From positions 22,614,825 through 22,678,824 of the forward strand of contig NC_068974.1 of the NCBI RefSeq assembly GCF_016808095.1: a stretch of 64,000 nt of DNA, in the 5' to 3' direction. The stretch comes from Vigna angularis (lineage: Eukaryota > Streptophyta > Magnoliopsida > Fabales > Fabaceae). The position numbers and the translations under genes are program-made. The notes below the pieces were generated by a model. That model was not told the origin of the DNA and did no database searches. It worked only from the letters and a program-made list of their open reading frames with translations. How positions within the stretch are numbered: position 1 is the stretch's first letter; the number at the start of each line of letters is the position of its first letter. This document shows positions 35,196 to 45,707 of this stretch, in pieces.

Positions 35196-37907
35196 CTAAG
35201 AAGCTCTCTGTGGTTGAGCCAATGGTTTGAAATCATCCTTCATGAATATTATATGCATGAAATAAGAAGAAGGACTTATTGCTTTCAGATCAGAATTTGA
35301 ACAACCTACAGCTCCTTTGTCCACTTTCAAGAATTCAATCAACTTTTCTCCCTCTAGAGTGGATAAAGCATTGCTGATGATCACAGGTTTATTGTCATCT
35401 TTGTCAAGAAAAGCATACTTCAAATGTGAAAGTAGCAACTTCAAGTCCAGCTTCTTTTCTTTTTTCTCTTCTTCATCAGATGGAATCTCCTTCAAAGCAT
35501 CTAGACTTTGTATACATTCATCAATTAATTTCTCTTCATCTACAAGTAAAAATTCACAAGCATCAACAAGAGTTCTTTCAAGAGGTGATGATATATGCAT
35601 CGTCTTCTGTGCCATCATGCAGACTTCCTCAAGCTCATCAGTTTGAAAGCATGTATCTTCATCATTTGGGTGAGACATTGCTTCAAAAACATTGAAATTT
35701 ACTTCTTCATTCTCAACTCTCAATTTAAGCTTTCCATCATCAACATCAATCAACACTCGAGCAGTCTTCATGAATGGCCTTCCCAAAATCAAAGGAATTT
35801 CTTTATCCTCTTCCATTTCCATGACAACAAAATCCACTGGAAATAAGAATTTATCTACCTTTACCAGAACATCTTCTACTACTCCATGCGGATATTTGAT
35901 TGATCTGTCTGCCAATTGTAGAGTCATGCGTGTGGGCTTCAACTCTAATTCTCCAATCTTCTTAAACATTGACAGAGGCATAAGATTGATGCTGGCTCCA
36001 AGATCAATTAACGCCTTCCCAATAGCCAGTTTACCAATGATGCATGGAATTGTAAAACTACCTGGATCTTTAAACTTTGGTGGAAGCAACTTCTGAATGA
36101 TAGCACTGCATTGGCCCTGTACTTCTATAGTTTCTTCCTCAATATACTTTTTCTTCTTCGTGAGCACATCTTTCATGAATTTCGAATAAGCAGGTATTTG
36201 TTTCAGTGCTTCTGAGAAGGGCATCTTGATTTCCAACTTCTTGAAAATATCAATGAAACTCCTGAACTGTTTTTCCTTCTCGTTTCTAGAGAAAACCTTT
36301 GGATATGGAAGAGGTTTCTCATACATCTGTTCTTTCTTTTTCTCTCCCTCTCTCACTTTTTCACTTTCTCTATCCTCTTTCTCTTCTTCTTCAACTCCCT
36401 GTTTACTCATCTCATCTTTTTCTTCACCCACTTTTTTCTCAATCTCTCTTTCTTTCAGAATTCTTCCTGACCTTGTAGTAATAAGATTGCAGTCTTCCTT
36501 TGGATTTACTTCAGTGTTTGCCCCAAAGTCCTTCTCTGGTTTTTCTTCCAACTTCTTAGCTAATTGACCCACCTGAATCTCCAAATTTTGAAGTGAGGCT
36601 TCTGTACTTTTATGGTTGGAGATTGATACCTGCATAAACTGCTGAAGAGTTTCTTCTAGTTTTGAAGTTTTGTCTGTCAGAGTAGGTTGTTGCTGAAAGT
36701 TCTGTGGAGATGGTCTGTTGAACGGAACAGCTTGTCCCATACTTGGATGAGGTCTCCATGCTTGATTAAAACTTTGACCTTGATTATAATTCGTCCGAAG
36801 ACCTTGATTTCCCATATAATTTACTTCTTCGTGAGACATGCTTTGCACTACACATTGACCATTGTTATGGTTTCCTCCGCATAATTCACATCTTTGAAAA
36901 CTCTGATGTTGAGCTTGAGAAACATTCTGCAGTTCTTTAGGTAGCTGAGATAACTTCTTCATTAATGTCTCAAGTTGCTGAGTCATAATCTTGTTCTGAG
37001 CTAGTAAAGCATCTTGAGATTGAAGCTGAAGAACACCTTTTTGTTGAAATTGGGCTCTTTCCCTTTGAACTTCATTATCATTTGCAGCCATGTTTTCAAT
37101 CAGTTCATGTGCATCTTCAGGCGTCTTCCATCTGATATTACCTCCAGTTGATGCATCTAACATTAACTTTGTTTGGGATTTCAGCCCTCCAAGAAACAGA
37201 TTTAACAGTGTAGGCTCATCAAATCCATGAGTAGGGGTTTTTCTCAGTAGGCCTTTGAATCTATCCCATGCTTGACCTAGAGTTTCATCAGCATCTTGTT
37301 GAAAAGACGAGATCTCCTGCTTTCCCTTATTGACTTTGGACTGAGGGAAGAACTTATTCAGAAATTTTGCAACTACATCATCCCAGACTGTCCGACTATT
37401 CTCTGGAAAGGAATTTAGCCACATTTTTGCATTACCAGCCAATGAGAATGGAAATAAGCTGAGTCGGATTGCTTCATCTGGAACCTGATGAATCCTAACT
37501 GTATTACAGATCTCCATGAAAGTAGCCAAGTGAGTGTATGGATTTTCGTGGGATAATCCATGAAATTGATTGTTCTGCACTAGATGAATAAGAGCTGGCT
37601 TCATCTCCATGTTAGCAGCATTCACCACTGGTCTTGCAATACTGTTGAAGTGCAGAGGTCCTGAGAAAGTATTATAATATGCAAGAGTATGTCTTCCTTG
37701 CCCAGAACCTTCTCCAGTACGATTATCTTCCATTTCTTCTTTTTCTTGCCCAGATGAAAAGTCAAGAATTTCTTCAAAAATAGCAGAGGCTTCTCTGGAT
37801 TCTCTACTTTGTCTTCTCCTTCTACTGTTGTTCCTTCGAGCAGTTCTTTCAATTTCCGGATCAAAAAGTAGATTTTCAACCTGTTCTCTGCTTCTCATAC
37901 AAAACAC
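35196..37907 (-). CDS. C unit 2: gag-protease polyprotein (903 aa)
   Basis: This second intact copy of the gag-protease ORF lies 5566 bp to the right of the first and has the same translation over all 903 residues. Domain order is as in unit 1: gag domain about 110-240, CCHC-like knuckle about 340-352, DLGAS protease about 633, truncated just before RT. Both copies keep start, stop and frame, unlike every other retroelement gene in the window, which marks C as the youngest insertion here. It shares the middle LTR as its 3' LTR and uses LTR 3 (38089-39458) as promoter-bearing 5' LTR. Confidence 0.93.
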   Translation of the reverse strand: MFCMRSREQVENLLFDPEIERTARRNNSRRRRQSRESREASAIFEEILDFSSGQEKEEMEDNRTGEGSGQGRHTLAYYNTFSGPLHFNSIARPVVNAANMEMKPALIHLVQNNQFHGLSHENPYTHLATFMEICNTVRIHQVPDEAIRLSLFPFSLAGNAKMWLNSFPENSRTVWDDVVAKFLNKFFPQSKVNKGKQEISSFQQDADETLGQAWDRFKGLLRKTPTHGFDEPTLLNLFLGGLKSQTKLMLDASTGGNIRWKTPEDAHELIENMAANDNEVQRERAQFQQKGVLQLQSQDALLAQNKIMTQQLETLMKKLSQLPKELQNVSQAQHQSFQRCELCGGNHNNGQCVVQSMSHEEVNYMGNQGLRTNYNQGQSFNQAWRPHPSMGQAVPFNRPSPQNFQQQPTLTDKTSKLEETLQQFMQVSISNHKSTEASLQNLEIQVGQLAKKLEEKPEKDFGANTEVNPKEDCNLITTRSGRILKEREIEKKVGEEKDEMSKQGVEEEEKEDRESEKVREGEKKKEQMYEKPLPYPKVFSRNEKEKQFRSFIDIFKKLEIKMPFSEALKQIPAYSKFMKDVLTKKKKYIEEETIEVQGQCSAIIQKLLPPKFKDPGSFTIPCIIGKLAIGKALIDLGASINLMPLSMFKKIGELELKPTRMTLQLADRSIKYPHGVVEDVLVKVDKFLFPVDFVVMEMEEDKEIPLILGRPFMKTARVLIDVDDGKLKLRVENEEVNFNVFEAMSHPNDEDTCFQTDELEEVCMMAQKTMHISSPLERTLVDACEFLLVDEEKLIDECIQSLDALKEIPSDEEEKKEKKLDLKLLLSHLKYAFLDKDDNKPVIISNALSTLEGEKLIEFLKVDKGAVGCSNSDLKAISPSSYFMHIIFMKDDFKPLAQPQRAS

Positions 37908-38064
37908 AAACTAAAAAGAAACAATCCAAAAAGACACAATTTCTACAGACAATAACAAATATGCACAAAAGTTGAAATAAGATCACAATAAACACTTAAA
38001 CAAAAGATAGCTAAAATCAACTAAACCAGATAAACAACAAACAATCAACGAAAACAAAAACAAA

Positions 38065-38082
38065 TCCCCGGCAACGGCGCCA
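38065..38082 (-). other. C unit 2: primer binding site
   Basis: Same 18-base tRNA-Asp-type PBS as unit 1, 6 bp from LTR 3. Confidence 0.9.
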
Positions 38083-38088
38083 AAAACT

Positions 38089-39458
38089 TGTTGAGACCTC
38101 GGCAAGCGTACTGAATCGTACAAGTAATAAACCGATAAGTCCGGAAATCGTTTTCCCAAGAGATTTGTTTCGATTCACAGATTGTTAAAGTTTACTAATT
38201 TAGCGATTAATAAACATATTTTTATCACACAATTAAGATTCACATATAGATGAAATTAAAGTGGTAAAAACAGATGAATTAAAGTTCACTGGGGTTGAAA
38301 TTCAAGTTCATCACTCCGGTAATTTTCTACTAACACAATTCCTCAAAATTAAGCATCGACATTCTAGGCGCATGCAGCCTCTGATCCCTCAGATGACAGT
38401 TCATAATCACTCAAACTAAATTACTAATCCCTTAGCTAATTCAGTTATCAGATTTGCCTTAAACACAATGTCACAGATGACTAAAAATTCCCTCCTATGT
38501 CTAGGACTCGAAATCCTTTAGCAGTTCTATCCTAGGTCCGCGGTCTCATACATTTCCCAATGATTTAACCGTTCAAATAGTTCAGATTCCCATCATAGGC
38601 ATGAATAATAAAGATAGAACACATAATTCAAACAAGTTCATGCATTAATAAAGAAATTACACAAAAGTTCAGAAATTTACTCTCAACCCCAGTGAAATGG
38701 AGTTCTAGCTACACATATACATCACAGAAGCGACAAACGATGGATTGGATGGTAGAAAGTGGTGATTTTCCACCTTAGAAGCACCCAAAACGAGCTGGAC
38801 GTGAGCTGCAGAGTCTCCTCTGGACTTCTCCCCTCCAAGACTGCCTCTCTCTGCCTCTAGATCGCGTTTTTAAAGAGAAGGCTGTAAGTGACTTTTCGCT
38901 GGGCGAACAGCGTCCGTTCGCTGGGCGAGCGTCTCGCTGGAGGAGCGTCCTAGCTCGCTGGGCGAGCGTCCTACTGTTGAGTCACGAGCGTCCACACGCT
39001 GGGCGAGCGTCCACTTCTCGCTGGGCGAGCGTCTCGCTGGACGAGCGTTCACAGCTTGCTGGGCGAGCGTCTATTGTTGATTCACGGGCGTCCACTCGCT
39101 GGACGAGCGTCTGCGCTGGACTTCTTGGCTGGACGAGCGTCGCTGGGCGACGAACGTTCATTCGCTGGGCGACGAGCGTCCGCTCTCTGGACGGGCGTCC
39201 GTTCGCTGGGCGAATGTCCGTTCTCGCTGGCTTGGTTATTTCATCCTTCTGACAGGCAAATGACGCCCTCAAAGTCTTTGATAGTATCCAATCCTTATTC
39301 TACTTTGAAAATAACAAACAAAAGCATCAAAACACATTTAAACAATCGAAATTATACTTATATCAACAATTATATACTTTTCATGAGAATTAACACTAAA
39401 ACTTATTCAAAAGCACAACAATTTAAGGAACAAAAACAAGTAAAGTTTACACCTATCA
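38089..39458 (-). repeat. C array: LTR 3 (right, 5' LTR)
   Basis: This 1370-bp LTR is about 115 bp shorter than the other two because the minisatellite (38895-39231) has lost units. Private variants include AACAATCG and GACGCCCTCAAAG. It abuts the duplication GGAAC at 39459-39463. Confidence 0.93.
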
Positions 39459-39463
39459 GGAAC

Positions 39464-41075
39464 CCATTTGTATTTTCCCTTTGGAACTCCAACATTTCTA
39501 AAATAGCAATTTCTAACATTGTGACCAAGTGTGTTGCAGTAAAAGCGTGCATTAGTAGTAAGTTTACTCAGATCAATAAATTTCTTTGAGTTTATCCTAT
39601 TACTTTTAGCCTTATAACCAATACCTTGTTTGTAGATAGCTCTTCTAGATGATCTTAACACAACATCAAGATTTTTTTTTCCTTGTGTAAATTTAGCTAA
39701 CGTGCTAGTTAAGTAATCAATTTTCTCAAGGTGTACTGGACAGTTATCACATTCTTTCTCAACAATTTGTATTTCGGTCTTAACTGTCTTTGCAGATTTC
39801 AAAGCATTTTCAAGATTTTTTTCAAGCTTTTCATTATCCTTAACTAGATTATCAATTTTGTATTCATAGTCTCTTCTCTCAAAGGATAATCAATTCACCT
39901 TATACTAGAGTCGCATGGCTTCTGCATGTATCTCCTGAAATGCATCCAACAACATGTAGTACTTGACCTCTATTGGTTCATTCTCAAATTCACGATCATT
40001 ATCATCATCAGAGTGTGTAGAGCCTTCCATGAAACATAAATTTGACTCCTCTTCAACGCTACAATCATCATCACTTGAAGAGTCTTCATCACTGTTTTCC
40101 CAGACAATATATGCTTTCCTTTGCTTCCTGTTCTTGTCCTGAGGATACTTGGTGAATTCTTTTTGCTTGTTCTTCAAGTCTGGACAGTCAGGCTTGATGT
40201 GACCATCCTTTCCACATTCATAACATTGTACAACGTTGCTTCTTAAGGTCTTCTTTCCTCATCTTGGAAAGCCTGCATTGTTAGTTGCAGAATTTTTATT
40301 CTTCATGAATCTGTTAAATTTTCTCACCATCATATTCATGATTTCCTTTTCTGGTACTTATGCATCTGATTCAGCTTTAGGTGCAAGATCTTTGTAGCTT
40401 TCTTGCTTGTGGCCTTTAGAGCAATTGATTACTTTTCTTCAATTTCTTCTTCCTTTTTTAACTTTCAAAGCTCCAACTCATGTTCTTTGAGTTTTCCAAA
40501 TAAGGTGGCCATGTTCATGCTAGTCAAGTCTCTTGATTCAGATATTGAAGTGACTTTCGGCTGCCAGCTTCTGTTGAGGCTTTTCAAGATCTTTATGTTG
40601 ATTTCTTCTTTATCAAACACTTTCCCGAGAGTCATGAGGTGATTGACTATGGGTGTGAATCGCTTCTGTACTTTATAGATAGTCTCTCCCGCTTTCATTC
40701 TGTATGAGAGAATTATTTCTGGCCCTTTTCATTTCATTTGTATCTTCATGCGTGACTTCAAGAACCTCCCACAGTTCCTTAGCAGTTTTACATTAGGAAA
40801 TCCTGAAAAATTCATCCATGGTTAGTGCTGATGCAATCACATTTCTAGCCTTAACATCATATTGAGCTCTTCGGTTCTCATCTTGAGTCCACTTTGAAAT
40901 TTTTTTCAAAACAACTTTTCCATTTAAAACATGAGTGGGCTTATATGAACCGTTTATCCACCGATTCAAGAAATATTTGCATCCTTATTTTCCAAAAAAC
41001 ATAATTTTCTCCAACAAATAGTGGTGGTCTATTTGTCGAAGCACCTTCACCAAAGGTCTGAGAATTGAAAGCCAT
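39464..41075 (-). pseudogene. Element B: copia gag (degenerate)
   Basis: ATG at 41075 opens MAFNSQTFGEGAS and continues with NRPPLFVGENYVFWKIRMQIF, the usual legume copia gag start. After several breaks the UBN2 domain reads MKAGETIYKVQKRFTPIVNH and LKSLNRSWQPKVTSISESRD (40698-40465). A CCHC knuckle CYECGKDGHIKPDC lies near 40184-40225. An acidic region and a second, damaged knuckle (FYCNTLGHNVRNC, near 39525-39560) follow, then GVPKGKYKWVP at the C insertion site. The two-knuckle, long C-terminal layout matches element R at the right edge and suggests a SIRE/Maximus-like lineage. Multiple stops and frameshifts make it non-functional. Confidence 0.82.
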
Positions 41076-41156
41076 TTTCCAGTATCAGTGGATTTAACAA
41101 AAATAGTAATTGACTAGTTTTTCAAATATTATATGAAAACCAGCTCTGGTGCCAAT

Positions 41157-42590
41157 TGTTAAAATAGAATGACTCAATTTCTCACACCAAGGAGGTGGGG
41201 GGGGGGGGGGGGGGGGGGGGGAGAGAATTGGTGAAATATAAAATTTAACACTTTCAAAATCTTTTTCACCAAAAGAGATGCCTTTATACTTTTCTTGAAA
41301 CACAAGTTAAAAGATTTTCAATGCAGCAAAAAATTAATCGAATGAGTATAAAGTATAATCAATTGAATGTAAAAGAGTAGGGATAAGAAAGATCAAACGC
41401 TGTGTTTTTATACTGGTTCAGCCAAGCCTACATCAAGTGTCCTTCCAAGAAGCCAATGCACTATAATGATCAAGGTTTTTACAACAAAGTTTTTATAGAA
41501 CGTCAAAAATATAAAACACCTCTCTAACCCTCTAATCAAAATATAGGCAGTACATAAACAGAGTAAGAACAAGAATCCCCTCTCCTACAGTCTAACCCCT
41601 TTGAGGAACCCTCAAAGTCAAGAACGTAGCATGTCGTTCTTCCTGTAATCACAACAGGGAACTCAACCCAATCTTCAGAAGATTGTAGAATCTGATCTTG
41701 CAGTAGACAGCCAAATGTGCAGATAAATCAGACTTTGAAAACACAACAACCTTCCTCTTCAAGAAATTACAAGCAGTTGATCACCTCGGTCAATATGGTT
41801 TTCTTGGACCTTTTCCTCTTTCTGTAAGAATCAAACTTTCTGCAAAAGAATATGAAAATGTCAGAATCACATAAGTTCTACAGAAATCAAATTCGCGTCA
41901 ATTTATAGTATAACACATCTTTGACGCATTTTAATCGACTAAGTTACTAATGTAGTCGAATATAACAATTATGTTATAGTAGTTAGCAGCAGTCAAAGCA
42001 ATTAATTGAATTCACAATTAATGCAGTCGAATAACATTTAATGCTTGGTCAACATATTTAAAAATATGACCGTTAGATAGTTATATCAAGCATTAATAGA
42101 TTTCAAAACAGTAACAAACTTAGTCGAATGCAACACACATATAATTGACTATATAACAGTGTAAATCATAGTTTTGAAAAACTTTCTCTTTGAAAAATCT
42201 CATAGCAAACTTTGAAAAAGGTTTGTGCAAAGACACGAGTTTTAATCGATTCAACCCATAATGTAATCGACTAATTAAAACTATTGTTTTGCCACACAAT
42301 TAAAATTCAACATTAGTGCTTGTGGTTTTTCTCATCCAAAAACATGTGTCATGCATTCATGTATAAAATCACATATATAACATAGTGAAATGAAATGAAC
42401 AACACAACAACAACACAATCATGTTCTCATATATGCATATAATATGTAAGCATAGAACATGTAAGCATAGAACATGTAACACATAATTCACATGTGTTAT
42501 TAATTATGCGTTGTCATCATCAAAAGCTCAAATATTACTAAGATTGTGGGTTGAACTAAACTAGTGCTCCCCCTATCAATAATCTCAACA
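41157..42590 (-). repeat. Element B: right (5') LTR
   Basis: The 1434-bp partner of 20396-21797 has a G run at 41197-41221, much longer than in the left LTR. The PBS-like sequence adjoins it at about 41141-41154. Confidence 0.92.
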
Positions 42591-42595
42591 ACATT

Positions 42596-42770
42596 TCTGC
42601 CCATGCTGATCCTTTCATTTTCCTTCATCTTCCTCTTATGTGTGCACAGCTCCTTCGGGAATTTAGCATACTTTGGTATCTGTTTGATTGCATCTAGTAG
42701 AGGTACGTTCACCACTACTTTCCTAAAGGTCTCCAAAATCTCTTTATCTACCTCTTCCATCTTTTGACAT
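42596..42770 (-). pseudogene. Element A: gag C-terminus before the protease
   Basis: The minus strand encodes FRKVVVNVPLLDAIKQIPKY and then KFPKELCTHKRK, the Athila gag-protease linker. The frame joins the protease part at 20395 when B and one ACATT are removed. Almost all of gag upstream is missing. Confidence 0.8.
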
Positions 42771-43136
42771 TTCCCGTTTTCACAAAAAATTGTAACTCCT
42801 AACCTAGACTACTACAACTGCTTTTATGATTTTGCTATCAAAATATGGACCATAAGAAGTGCGCAAAAAAATTTCAAAGAAAAATAACACTCCTAGCTAC
42901 CAAAACAAAAATCGTCAATTATAATATGGAAATCGGGCACAATTCATTATTGTCGCGCTTATCGCGAACATCGCGTTTTCTGCGAAAACGTGGAAAACAA
43001 TGTCCAATTCTCCAAATATTGACTTAAAACAACCATAAAAACACAAGATACACACATAAACAAAACAGAATAGCACACTTACAACACAAGATAAAACATA
43101 ACACACACACTAACATAGACCCAAAACTGAACTATT
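42771..43136 (-). other. Element A: 5' leader after gag deletion
   Basis: Only about 370 bp separate the gag remnant from the PBS, so roughly 1.5 kb or more of gag is deleted relative to element C. No coding signal is seen. Confidence 0.55.
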
Positions 43137-43156
43137 GATCCCCGACAACGGCGCCA
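43137..43156 (-). other. Element A: primer binding site
   Basis: The minus strand reads TGGCGCCGTTGTCGGGGATC, the tRNA-Asp type with one change from the C PBS. It lies 4 bp from the LTR. Confidence 0.85.
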
Positions 43157-43160
43157 AATT

Positions 43161-44612
43161 TGATCGAGGTAATACCCGAATCAAAATAATGAGCAATTAA
43201 ATGCAGTATAAGCCAGGAGAATAACACCTAGGTCGTCTCTCAAGGACCAAATGTGCTTCAAGAATTAGATCAAACACGTAGTAGATGGGGAAATTAGGCA
43301 GTTTTGTTGAGACTTCGGCAAGTGTATCGAATTGTTCAAGTAATAAAACTGGTAAGACCAGATATCATCTCCTAAGAGACTCGTGTCACCAAACAATCGT
43401 ATAATTTCTAACTACTTTATACTAAAGAATGCTTCCATAATTTGGGTTTTAGGGCAATTAAAGTAAACATGAAACATAAATGATAAAAGTGATCTTAGAT
43501 ACTCAAACACTTGGAAATGGAAAGATTAGAAATGATATGGAATGATATTGTTGGGGTTATGATTTCACCTACTTCACTCTTATTGCGTCCGTTCTGAGTT
43601 TGGTAGAGTTGTCACTTGAAGTGTGAAGTTGCTTCCATCACTAAGCATGTTCTAATTGCAAGTGCAAAACTAATTCAACATGGTGCAAAGCAAGGTAGTT
43701 ACATCAACAACTCAGAATCCTCATGGAACCATTACAACCTAACTAATACCAACCCAAACAAATTTTAACCTATCATTTTGAACGAATTAAAACACCAAAA
43801 TACAATGAAATCCATTATTAAATGCTGCAAAACAGAACTAGACGCGAAATGGAAACCTAATTTATGCAGAACACGAAAATCCAATTCAAGAACAAAGACC
43901 CAATGCAGAAAACGAAACCCTAGAAATAATACGCAAACAGAAAACGAAACTGGAATTTAAACAGTGCTGGAAAAACACAGATTAACCACAACAAATGAAT
44001 TAGATAACACATTTCAAATGAGAAATCGAAATGGGGAAAACGAACTTCAAGTTTCAAATAGAAAACGAAAATGGCAATGGAAGCAAAAGAGAAATGGAAT
44101 TGTATTGAGAATTTAAAATACGAATTCAATACAAAGAAGAGGAAAACCGCAAAACCTCCATGGGAGCTCTCTAAGAAGAAGAAAACGTAATAATCTGGAA
44201 TAAGGGGGCTATTAGAGTTTGGCCCCCTTTGCACACAAAACTAGGTTAGAATTGTCAAATGGGCCTAATCCTAAATGGCCAAAATGGCCCAAAACCTAAA
44301 TCTGCCCAAAAAAAAGCCTAAAAATGAAATTACATTTTAATTTAAACTACAATGTTGATGTGGATGAACGAAAATGATGTGGGAAATGACATGGCCTCCC
44401 TCTTGATGTCCCAAAATAATATTCCAAAAATTTCCCTACAATTAATAATGAAAGTAATTAGGCTCAAATAATTCAAATTAATTAAAATAAGAATTTCTAG
44501 TCAAATTAAGCACAATTAGCAAAACTGGGGGAATAATGGACATTCAAGCACAATTTCCTAATTAAATCTAGTACAATAAGCTAAGTGAAGTCGATAAAAT
44601 ATTAACTCATCA
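43161..44612 (-). repeat. Element A: right (5') LTR with an LTR fragment inside
   Basis: It starts TGATCGAGG and ends TTAACTCATCA, matching the left LTR. A foreign piece at about 43305-43640 replaces some 260 bp of the original sequence. Confidence 0.88.
43305..43640. repeat. LTR fragment inside the right LTR of A
   Basis: It begins TGTTGAGACTTCGGCAAG, like the start of gypsy LTRs here (similar to C but not the same family), and ends near GCTTCCATCA without a matching border. The left LTR of A lacks it. Host sequence corresponding to about 12768-13027 is missing, so insertion was followed by deletion. Confidence 0.65.
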
Positions 44613-45038
44613 ACCACTTTCTGCACTAGAGTTATGAACTTAGTAATCCTCTCTTTTTCATCTATCTCCAGATGTTCAAACTCTCTTATGAGAGCTTGTA
44701 CTCGGTTCTTCCTCATGTGGGTGTCTCCTTTTTATGCAACCTCTAGAATTCCCCAAGCCTCCTTTGTTGACGCTGCATTTACTGTCTTTTCAAAACCTGA
44801 TTCGTCCACTACATTAAATAGAAAATATAATGTTGGTCAATCTCTCACACACATTCTTCAACACAGTGGCTTGTGTTGTTGTTAGATGTTTGTCTTCATC
44901 GGGTTCCTGGAACCCATCTTCCACAATATCCCAAAACGTCTTAGGATCTTAGGAGCACTCTCATCTGCACACACCAATTATCCTAGTTAGTGTTTTTGGT
45001 TAGTTGTGCACTGTCATTCCATTTACCACTTTCGACAT
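44613..45038 (-). pseudogene. Copia relic O: gag, N-terminal half
   Basis: ATG at 45038 (MSKVVNGMTV) is followed by a broken frame. The UBN2 gag phrases KTVNAASTKEAWGILEVA and VQALIREFEHLEIDEKERIT run up to the insertion point of A. Several stops and frameshifts are present. The C-terminal half is at 11290-11517. Confidence 0.75.
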
Positions 45039-45147
45039 TTTTCCCCTTTTCCTCAAAAACACTCAAGCACTCACTGTTTCTCTCACGTTGTTTGACTCTT
45101 AGTGTCTCTCTTTTTTTGTCTCTCTCACTCAGTACATAGTGCATGAA

Positions 45148-45507
45148 GCTCTGATATCACTTTATAGAATAAAAGATATCCAAGATCGTTGCACTCACTA
45201 TTTTGTTTTATATAAACATTGATATGGTGGCTTTAAATAGCCAAGTAAACGGGCCAATGGCCGTTAAAATAATAATAACAAACCTGAATAATAACAGTTG
45301 ATAACCATAATTGATTCAAAAAAATAAAAATAGTTATTCGAGCTGTTGTAAACACAAAGAACAGAAAAAACCTGATTGCAAATAAATGAAACGCATAATA
45401 GTAGGAAAAAATGAACTAAAAAAGATTACAATCAAAACCCTTTTATTTTAAAGTTTATTTAACATGTTGGAAGTGAATTTGAGGAGGGAATACTCTAGAT
45501 TTCAACA
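45148..45507 (-). repeat. Copia relic O: PBS and 5' LTR
   Basis: The minus strand has TGATATCAGAGC at 45159-45148, an initiator-Met-type PBS with one change. It abuts an LTR of about 346 bp (45161-45507) ending TTTCAACA. The first bases are degenerate (TTTATAGAAT). No matching left LTR was found. Confidence 0.6.
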
Positions 45508-45527
45508 TATTACATCAAGCACATTAC

Positions 45528-45700
45528 TGACGGCCTAAGATCCGTCGTTAAATTATATCATTAGTACATTGTCGATTGATATATCCGTTAGTAAAAGAAG
45601 CAATGATGACTGTAAATAATTTCGTCGATAATTCATGTTTATCGACGGATGCAAGGCCGTTGGTAATGGTCCGTCAGTAATTCACCTTTTTACTGTAGTG
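45528..45700. mobile_element. CACTA-like end fragment
   Basis: The right border reads CACTACAGTAAAAAGG inward on the minus strand. GACGGnC/CCGTCG subterminal motifs recur inside. No intact left border or coding sequence is present, so it is a remnant or short deletion derivative. Confidence 0.55.
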
Positions 45701-45707
45701 AAAGTAC

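Larger units (their letters stand above)
26954..39458 (-). mobile_element. Element C: tandem LTR-int-LTR-int-LTR array of a gag-protease retrotransposon, TSD GGAAC
   Basis: Three LTRs (26954-28442, 32523-34007, 38089-39458) alternate with two near-identical internal regions (28443-32522, 34008-38088). The array as a whole is flanked by one 5-bp duplication, GGAAC (26949-26953 and 39459-39463). No duplication surrounds the middle LTR. Each internal part has a PBS next to its right LTR (minus strand TGGCGCCGTTGCCGGGGA, tRNA-Asp type) and a polypurine tract next to its left LTR (AAGTTTGGGAGAGTT). Each internal part encodes only gag and protease. The family is Athila-like Ty3/gypsy. Confidence 0.95.
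20396..42590 (-). mobile_element. Element B: Ty1/copia-type, pol-less, with gag and a third ORF, TSD ACATT
   Basis: LTRs at 20396-21797 and 41157-42590 start TGTTAAAATAGAA and end CTCAACA. The outer flanks are ACATT at 20391-20395 and 42591-42595, a perfect 5-bp duplication. A polypurine tract (AAAAAAGGGGGAGAT on the minus strand, 21798-21813) adjoins the left LTR. The right LTR is preceded by a PBS-like TGGCACCAGAGC (minus strand), close to the initiator-Met type. Gag is at the right and an env-position ORF at the left. No RT or integrase lies between them, so B is non-autonomous. It hosts CACTA-2, solo LTR 2 and the C array. Confidence 0.9.

Noticed and set aside
26954..39458. Large segmental duplication as explanation of the two C units
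   Set aside because: The duplication borders coincide with LTRs, one outer target duplication exists, and the middle LTR is a mosaic. LTR exchange explains it better. An assembly artefact still needs long reads.
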